Positions 57,238 to 64,000 of a stretch of DNA of 64,000 nucleotides are shown piece after piece. The notes under the pieces were generated by a model. It saw nothing but the letters and a program-made list of their open reading frames with translations, searched no databases and was not told the origin of the DNA. The stretch comes from Capitulum mitella (taxonomy: Eukaryota; Arthropoda; Thecostraca; Pollicipedomorpha; Pollicipedidae): contig CP099839.1 in the NCBI GenBank assembly GCA_030062745.1, positions 43,015,891 through 43,079,890 on the forward strand, written 5' to 3'. The position numbers and the translations under genes were made by a program. Numbering within the stretch: the first letter of the stretch is position 1; each line of letters opens with the position of its first letter.

Positions 57238-60200
57238 CATAGGTGGGCATCGTTACTAAAAAAATGTAACTTCGTTACTCGTTACTCCGTTACTCAAAAA
57301 AGCCAGTCCGTTACTCGTTACTCCGTTACTCTGTCTTAAAAAGTAACGGAAGTTACCGTTACTCCGTTATTCCGTTACTTTTTTAAATGTAGTGAAAACC
57401 AAGCGAACGCGGGTTTTAAGTCTTTTATGCTGCTTTGTGGTTGCAAAACGCATTCCATATACAAAGGGAAGAAACAAAAAGCGCTTACCCAAAACACTCC
57501 GCTAGCTGCCCACTGCCCTCACCAGCCGTTGTAGAGTCGGCGGTGCCGGGACAACAGCCGCGGCAGGTATTCTACCACTGTGTTAGCCACAATGTTCAAA
57601 CCAACGAATTCCTGTTCATTACCTGCGGCGCCGACGGAGCGGGAACAACCGGCGCTGGAGCGGACGCATGCAAAATGCGACAAACAGCGGACATCTATCG
57701 ACTGGGTTTGATCAACAATGCCTCTCGAAGTATCCGCCCTGAACATAATGGTCTCCGTTCAGAGCTCGTTTCGGTCTCGCGAACTTCTTGTTTTGTTTTG
57801 AAATTATGTGTTTGTATTAGTTTGTGTACGAGCGCGTGCGTGGAGGTAAGATTCCTGATACCCCTGACGGTTTTTTAATACCAAACGACGAAGGACTCAA
57901 AAAACATGACTGATATGGATTTTATTATTCTGAAATAAAAGACTAAAAAAAGGTGCTTTAGTACCTCTTCAGCACCCTTGAAAAGACAAATTAGCTATAA
58001 AAACATGGTCATAAGTAAGATGCAACGGAGGATGTTAGCCGTTCACAAGTGGAACATTTTGGAACGATGACGTTACCGGACATGACCCCTGTGAAAGGCC
58101 AAAATTGATATCAATGAACTCGCTATTGTCTTACGGTTCAGTATATGTCGCTTAAGTTCAGCTTTTCAGGGACAAGGTATTGTGTCTATTTACCTAATTC
58201 CAAGGACGTGTTTTGACCTTTCATGGCGTCTGGTGGCCTCAAAATTGACCTGAGGTCAAAACCCTTGAATGTTTTCGTCTCGGTTTGACAAAACCTTTCC
58301 GCCAGTGTTTTCCTTTTTCCGTGCGATATATGGGAGCCGAGATCCTGGGAGGTGCCGAAATCCGCGCTCCCCTCCGGCCGGGCAAAGGGCATTCTGAGCC
58401 CGGCCGGAGACGGGTTAAAAACACTTCATTTAACCCTATTCCCTGTGGGGGGGGGCAGATTCTGCTACGCGTGTCTTTTTGCTTGTCGCCCCCACACTGT
58501 TTGCCGCAGCGCCACAAGATTTTCTGGCATTTCATGGAATTGATACACATGTGTTTTGTCAACATTAAAAAAAAAATCGGTCCCGCAGAGGCGGTTCCAA
58601 GCCCCCGTTTTCGGCGGTAATGTGCTGTGCGTGAAGCTGCAAAGTTGTGCGGTTCATTATCGTGACATTCTGAGTAGAAATAAAGATCACTGACTCATTT
58701 ATATAGTCATACACATCCTAAACAATGCGTATGCACACACATTTTCAGGCGAACGCGCACCCAAGTACTGAAAAAATGGGGGAGCACACTATTGTGCTTA
58801 TGGTGCCCTCCCAATTTTGTTTACCTGGATCCACCTCTGCGCTACATATAAACTTAAACTGGCTTGCTAGTTGTACATCCGATGTTTATATCACCCAAAA
58901 CAAACAAAAACAAAGGAAATTTCTTATTTCAAAAATCACCCTTCTTGCCCTCCCTGGAACTGCCTATGGTTTTGTATTTTAAATTTCAGCTTTCGGTATA
59001 TAAAAGACTTGGACATTCCAAGCTGAACCGTGTTATTCCTATGAAAATTGGTTGGTAAACACGGCCGCAGTAACCTTTCAAAAATCCCCAAATTTTGGAG
59101 TTTGTTTGCCCCCACGCCCTATTTTCGCAATTTTTGAATTTTTGGGGTCCGGAATTGGAGATCTCGTTGAAACATATTACATGGCATTCATCCCATCAAC
59201 ATTGGACGAATGCATCTCGAGATCTCTGGAAGGGCGGGGAGGGGAGGGGGCAGAATTGGTAATCTTCACCTTTCCGGCCAATGCGTATTTTTCGAAGGTG
59301 CAAAAGTGGCAACGGCTCATATCATGTTTGAGTTTGGGTCCTCACTTCTGCGTCTACAAAAAATAATGTGTCAGCCGAAAGGTGTTTCGGCCAGTTGATA
59401 TTTTTTCGGGAACGCAGGAGTGGTAACTCGAATCGCATGGACAATGTAGCCTGTCCTCCAAGTTAAACATGATTTAACCTAACCTAACCTAAAACCTACT
59501 GTATGGTTGCAGGATTGCCCTAGATGGGCATGTAAAACTAATTTTTTGTTAGGTTCAATTTGCCTGTTTTTTGGTTTGGTTAGCTCGTATCGGCTGAAGG
59601 CAAACATGTGTCAACTGAATCAAAATTCAAGAGTTACCTAACCAAGTCAGTTTACACACCCAGTAGGGGCCAGTGCTTAGAAAAATACCTGAATGGGCTA
59701 AATTGTTCACACAACTTGTGTTGCCACTTCCGCGTCTCCAAAAATTATGCGTAAGCGTCGGCCGAAAGGTAGATTACCGCAGATCTGCCCCCCCCCCCAG
59801 GGTAATGTGAATCTCACTGCCTGCAGAGTATATGGTTAAGGCAAATAGTCCAAGCAATAGTCGACAAGCTTCATAATTATGCTTCACTACTGACAACTTA
59901 TTGTGCACATTCTGTTCTCACCTGGAAATACCGTAAATAATGCTTCCTCTTGATATGTGCCTTTAGCCTTGAAAGGCTACTCTTGTGACCCTTGATTATA
60001 ACCTCTTTCGGTCGGCACAGGACATACGTAAAAATGGCGTTTTTCCCCTCCTCCTTAAACTCAAATTACGTTTCTAGACGTGGCCATTGGTGACCCAGAC
60101 CGGGCTCGTCCTGTCTCCGAAGCTGAGACACCGTCGGACTCGGAGTCAAGGTTTTCGACCTCCACTGGCGGCGTAAAGACGCCTTGATGGGACATTTTAG

Positions 60201-60920
60201 TGTCAGGTAGTTAAAATTTCAGGCCAGTCAAGAATCAATCACCACTCCATCGCCCCATGGACATCGCAGGTCCAAGGCCATGGCGGCAGTAATCACGTGT
60301 TCAACAGCCTTGAGTGATCTTGGCGGGGAACCGTGTGGCGATGGTAAGCAATCCGTGACTAACTTGAGACAACATTGAAAACTGCCGTCAGCTGGCTGTT
60401 CCAGTATAAATGACAATAACTTTGATATCTTTTAGTCTGAAAATTGACGGCTGGTTAATTTATAATTTTAAGTCATATCAAACTTACGCATAATTCAATA
60501 CTTTTGTCCCAAAAGAGACCAAAGTCAGCTGGCCTTTATATTGAACCATTGCTGCCAGCTTGCCGTCAACGTTTATCAGCTGACGAATATTGTCAACAAG
60601 TCTACTTCGCGATTGTCAGCTGAGTGCGCGCCCAGCCGCGCTTGTATCGCCGCACGCTATTGGGTGTTGGCTATTCAAGTAGCCAATGGCGTGTGCCGAT
60701 GCAAATAAAGCCGGGCGGTGTCTGTAAGGAGTTTAAAAAGTAACGGAGTAACGGAGTAACGGAGTAACGGACCAAAAAGTAACGGAGTAACGGACCACAA
60801 AAGTAACTTCCGTTACTCAGTCCGTTACAGCAAAATAAAAGTAACGGGTCCGTTACTCCGTTACCCAAAAAAGTAACTTCGTTAGTAACGGAGTAACGGA
60901 GTAACGGACCAGTGCCCACC

Positions 60921-60958
<38 letters not shown>

Positions 60959-61234
60959 TATGTGTGTGTGTGAGTGTCTGTGTATATAGATCTACATATG
61001 AATACAAACCAAAATCTTTATAAGTCTTTCAGATCAATTTCCGTCGGTCTAAACAATGCCCTAAATCCGTTCAGAAACTCGCATTTGGGGGAGGTTAGGT
61101 TGTGAGGCCCCTCGATCCGCGCCCTCCCTAAATCATTTACGCGAAACGACATCCCTGGCCCTGGGCCCTCCGTAGTGTTCAAGGGGCCCCCTCATCCTCT
61201 AGGACCCCCGAAAAAAATCCTGGCTACGCCACTG
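57080..61234. mobile_element. hAT-type element with CAGTGGCGTAGCC ends, interrupted by a second element
   Basis: The left end reads CAGTAGCGTAGCC and the right end is the inverse, GGCTACGCCACTG. Both are followed inward by GGGG...GGTCCTAG or its complement. The flanks are GCGTCAGG at 57072-57079 and GCGTCAGG at 61235-61242, a perfect 8-bp target duplication. Once the nested 3683-bp element (57240-60922) is removed, about 470 bp remain, with (TA)n runs in the middle and no coding capacity, so this is a miniature non-autonomous element. Confidence 0.88.
57240..60922. mobile_element. hAT-like DNA transposon, copy 2, nested in another element
   Basis: This copy is colinear with 8821-12484 over its whole length in the same orientation, nearly identical with scattered substitutions and small indels. 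It has the same TAGGTGGGCA ends and TTACTCCG subterminal clusters. It landed in the (TA)n tract of the outer element; flanks TATATACA and TGTATATA match at 6 of 8 positions, but in such DNA this is weak evidence. The BED-finger-like frame seen in copy 1 is broken here, and no transposase is present. Confidence 0.88.
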
Positions 61235-61242
61235 GCGTCAGG

Positions 61243-63061
61243 CGTTCCCCAAAATAGTGTCATATGATAGCCAAATCTGGCATTCGCCACGGTATCTAAT
61301 CTAATGTTGGCCTGCACATTCTAATCCGTAATATATGATAGGTCAGAGGACAAAGGTATGTAATCATCAGTCATCACTTATTAACATTGTGCAATATACC
61401 AGGGCGGTACCACGGATTTTTGACTGTGGGGTACTACCAAACGCACACCGTAGACGACCCGGATTTGGGCCACTTCACTTTACTATTTACGATCTTTACG
61501 ATAGCAATCTTGCGATAAAAAACTTATACGTATCACATGGCATCTGACCGCATGAATTACGATTTTTGTGGGGTTCCGGGTATAAGAAGCGCCCCACAAC
61601 CAAATGACTTGGGCGCTGATACTCCACGCACACCACGGTGGTGCCGCCCATGACTATGTGGCAACGAGTTCTAATATCTAGTGCTTGTGTAGGTGACAGG
61701 ACTTTTGGTCTTGCGGGTCAAATTTCGGAACAAAAGAGCGGGGGATGTTGCACTGTGGCCAACCTATATTTGTCCGACGTAATACAGAATGATACCGAGG
61801 TAGTCAGTCTCGATGCCTAGTTCCCTCATAGCGACCTGGCCCGTGAGTCTCTACCTTAACTCGGCAACGCCTGGGGTTTTCCATCACCCGCGACCACGGT
61901 GGAGGGTGATTGACCTCCCTCGTATCCCAGAACTAAGGGTCCGATGCATACAGTTCCAATGGCAATCGATAGGGTTTGTCTTTTTCATCTCAGTGACTCC
62001 CAACCTCATGTGTTGAACTGTGACGCCTAAGGCCAGGACAGTGTTAGAATTTGTGGTCGAAAAACTTGCGATGCCGTTAATAAGATCCAACAACTGACAA
62101 GTGTACCATGAGAGTGACAACTTCGAAATTGGTTTGAGACGAAAGATGACAGTTTGGTGTATCCGGTATGATGCAGCATACAATAAAGGTCATCTTGGAG
62201 AAGCCTGGAAGAGTTTTGGAACCTCCTGTTGTGAAGCTGTGGCCAGATGGTTGGCTGCGATAGACAGAGGTTATCAGTGCTACTGTATTCCTGGCCGCTC
62301 TATCCCACTCGTATTCATATCTCTCTCTTCCGTCTTGCGCTGCTTCAGTTTGTCGTCACATGCTGATCGCGGGACTTGATCCTTACGTCTCATATTGCTA
62401 GCAGCTCGGCGAACAGCAGCAGCGCTCGGCCGGCGCCCGGCGGGCCGGTCCGTCTTATGTTAAACTCGTCATTATCGCGTCATTGACGTTACAGCGTTTG
62501 TGGGATTGGCACGTTTTTGGCACTGGTACATACATAATTAATTTGGTGCGTGAGGAAACATTAGATTTTCAATCCCAAGGGGTCCATGGGCCCTTGGTCC
62601 CCCCGGCTACACCCATGCTTTTTGGTATACTAATCGAATGTGTCATTCAGAGGGAGGAACGTCATAAGAAAAGTATTTTCCAACCGGGTACTCTCTTCAG
62701 GATCAGACGTACTTGTTTTGAGATCACGATATTAGTGTATTTCATCCCTTTTATAGAACGCTGCGTATCAAATAATAGGGATACAAAAATAAATGTGCGC
62801 AAGGGTGTGATCAAGGCCCTCTAAGAGGAGGTCTGGTCACCAAGCGCTTTGTTTACACTCTGCGCAAGCCGCTGTGTGACGTCACTGGGAGTGGCACCAT
62901 CGGCGCCCGCCATGGGCATTGAATAAGCAGCCCAGACATCGGCCGCCGGACGCTTGTGCTTCATCTTCACCCCGATTTTAACGGACACAATATCACGCGG
63001 TATGCCATGTTTTCATGAAAGCCAAGTAATAATCTGTAAGAAGGTTGCATGTATTATGTGA
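61243..63061. other. Intergenic DNA without a recognised gene
   Basis: No coding exon was supported. Short C-rich and G-rich phrases near 62570-62620 (CCCCCCGGCTACACCC) resemble ends of the CAGTGGCGTAGCC group but no full element could be defined. Confidence 0.4.
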
Positions 63062-63135
63062 TTGCCGTGTCGGTGGCTCAGTTGGTTAAGCGTCTGTTGC
63101 CGCTACCCACCATGGTCGGGGGGCAGAACAGCAGG
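63062..63135 (+). mobile_element. tRNA-like SINE head, decayed
   Basis: GTCGGTGGCTCAGTTGGTTAAG contains a perfect polymerase III A box, TGGCTCAGTTGG (63074-63085), followed by CCACCATGGTCGGGG as in tRNA-derived SINE heads. The B box expected near 63115-63130 is destroyed by a G run. It is not a functional tRNA. Confidence 0.5.
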
Positions 63136-64000
63136 GCCATGCCCCCCCCAAACAGAAAAACTAGGCAAGTTGACACAGTTCTGGAATCTGAAGAAAATGT
63201 AAGCAGCTTTTATGGAGAACAGTTTGCTTTAAAACTATCTTTGTGGTAAAATGAAGCAGAATTCAATGAGTTTTTTTAATCAGTCCACCTTTTTGGAACC
63301 TGGCCCTCCAGACTAGCAAAAACCAGTGCTCTGGATTCACCCTTGGCCACAAATCTAATACCATGACATGCATAATGGAAGATTTTTGGATGACAATGCA
63401 CCATTGACAACGCACCATAAGTCACCAACACTTAGATGCGATAGGTGTGGCCATAATCACAAGCCTTAAATGTTGTTATAAAATGCCACAGAAACATCAC
63501 AACATTGGCAGGTAATGGCAAGTCATAAGGCATCACTCAAATCATGCCTGCCCTGTGCTGCCAATCCCAATTTAAGGTCATTGCCAGTGCCAGGTCCCAG
63601 CCACAAACCAGTAAAAGTGAAAATGTCCTGGTATACGGGGTATCACAAACGTCAACATGAGGGTCCCGTCACTGGAAAATCCAATCCTTTCACATGGGCA
63701 TTTGGCTTTTTGAGCTTCCCAAACTGCCTCATCGCTTACTGCCGTCAAGGTCAATTTCCGACGTGGTGTGATACCAGAACTGGCCTAAATAAAAAATCAC
63801 TTGTGGCAACAATTTCTTTACAACAGGCAGGCAAAAAGCACTTTAAGAGCGCACAAACTGCGACGCAACCGGACCCGCCGCTTCGGAGCACAGTCAACCG
63901 CTACCAGTGGCCCCTGGATTGTTTACGTTGGACTCCCAGCGACTCCCTCCCAGTGGCGTCACTCCGGGGTTGTTGCTAGCAAAAAAAAAACTTTCCTATG
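63136..64000. other. Intergenic DNA at the right edge
   Basis: A 154-codon open frame at 63515-63979 has no recognisable domain or exon signals. At 63952 the sequence CAGTGGCGTCACTCCGGGG resembles the start of a CAGTGGCGT-type element that would run out of the window. Confidence 0.35.

Noticed and set aside
63062-63135. Functional tRNA gene on the + strand
   Set aside because: The A box is good but the B box and T arm are missing.
63515-63979. 154-codon open frame as a gene
   Set aside because: No recognised domain, no splice or conservation evidence, and it ends in a sequence resembling a transposon end.

Overview
This is a eukaryotic nuclear window, most likely from an arthropod. The genes are split by GT-AG introns, a (TTAGG)n array of the arthropod telomere type sits inside an intron, and the transposons are hAT-like and SINE-like. 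The GC-rich coding exons and very repetitive introns would suit a crustacean, but that is a guess. Nothing looks bacterial, organellar or viral.

Layout. (1) 1-12850, + strand: a gene for a protein with a long, disordered, basic N-terminal half, a winged-helix segment and a purine nucleoside phosphorylase (PNP/UDP) superfamily domain. Seven downstream coding exons join in frame; the 5' end is unresolved. (2) 15170-20940, + strand: PBDC1 in four exons, 173 residues. (3) 22703-44475, - strand: HECTD2, a HECT E3 ubiquitin ligase, in 18 exons that join in frame to 813 residues. (4) 45595-50072, - strand: HSD17B12 (very-long-chain 3-oxoacyl-CoA reductase / 17-beta-hydroxysteroid dehydrogenase 12) in seven coding exons, 314 residues, with a probable non-coding first exon near 51012-51180. 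HSD17B12 and HECTD2 lie head to tail about 1.1 kb apart; PBDC1 and HECTD2 converge. (5) 51.2-64 kb: no protein gene seen; tandem repeats, miniature inverted-repeat elements, tRNA-derived SINE pieces and a nested pair of hAT-type elements.

Mobile DNA. A 3.66-kb hAT-like element sits in the last intron of the winged-helix/PNP gene (8821-12484). A near-identical 3.68-kb sister copy (57240-60922) is nested inside a second element (57080-61234) that has a different terminal repeat and a perfect 8-bp target duplication.

Most unusual signal. Many introns carry tandem arrays that start at, overlap or nearly touch a splice junction. The clearest is at 5.9-6.5 kb, where a segment containing a 3' splice site and the first part of its exon is repeated eight times. 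Five of those acceptors are in frame with the downstream exon and 81 bp (27 codons) apart, so acceptor choice could give proteins with a variable number of inserted repeats. A 32-bp array in HSD17B12 repeats a 5' splice site, and arrays in HECTD2 abut several junctions. The genes themselves are unrelated housekeeping functions (nucleoside-like binding, PBDC1, ubiquitination, lipid elongation) and show no sign of acting as one system.
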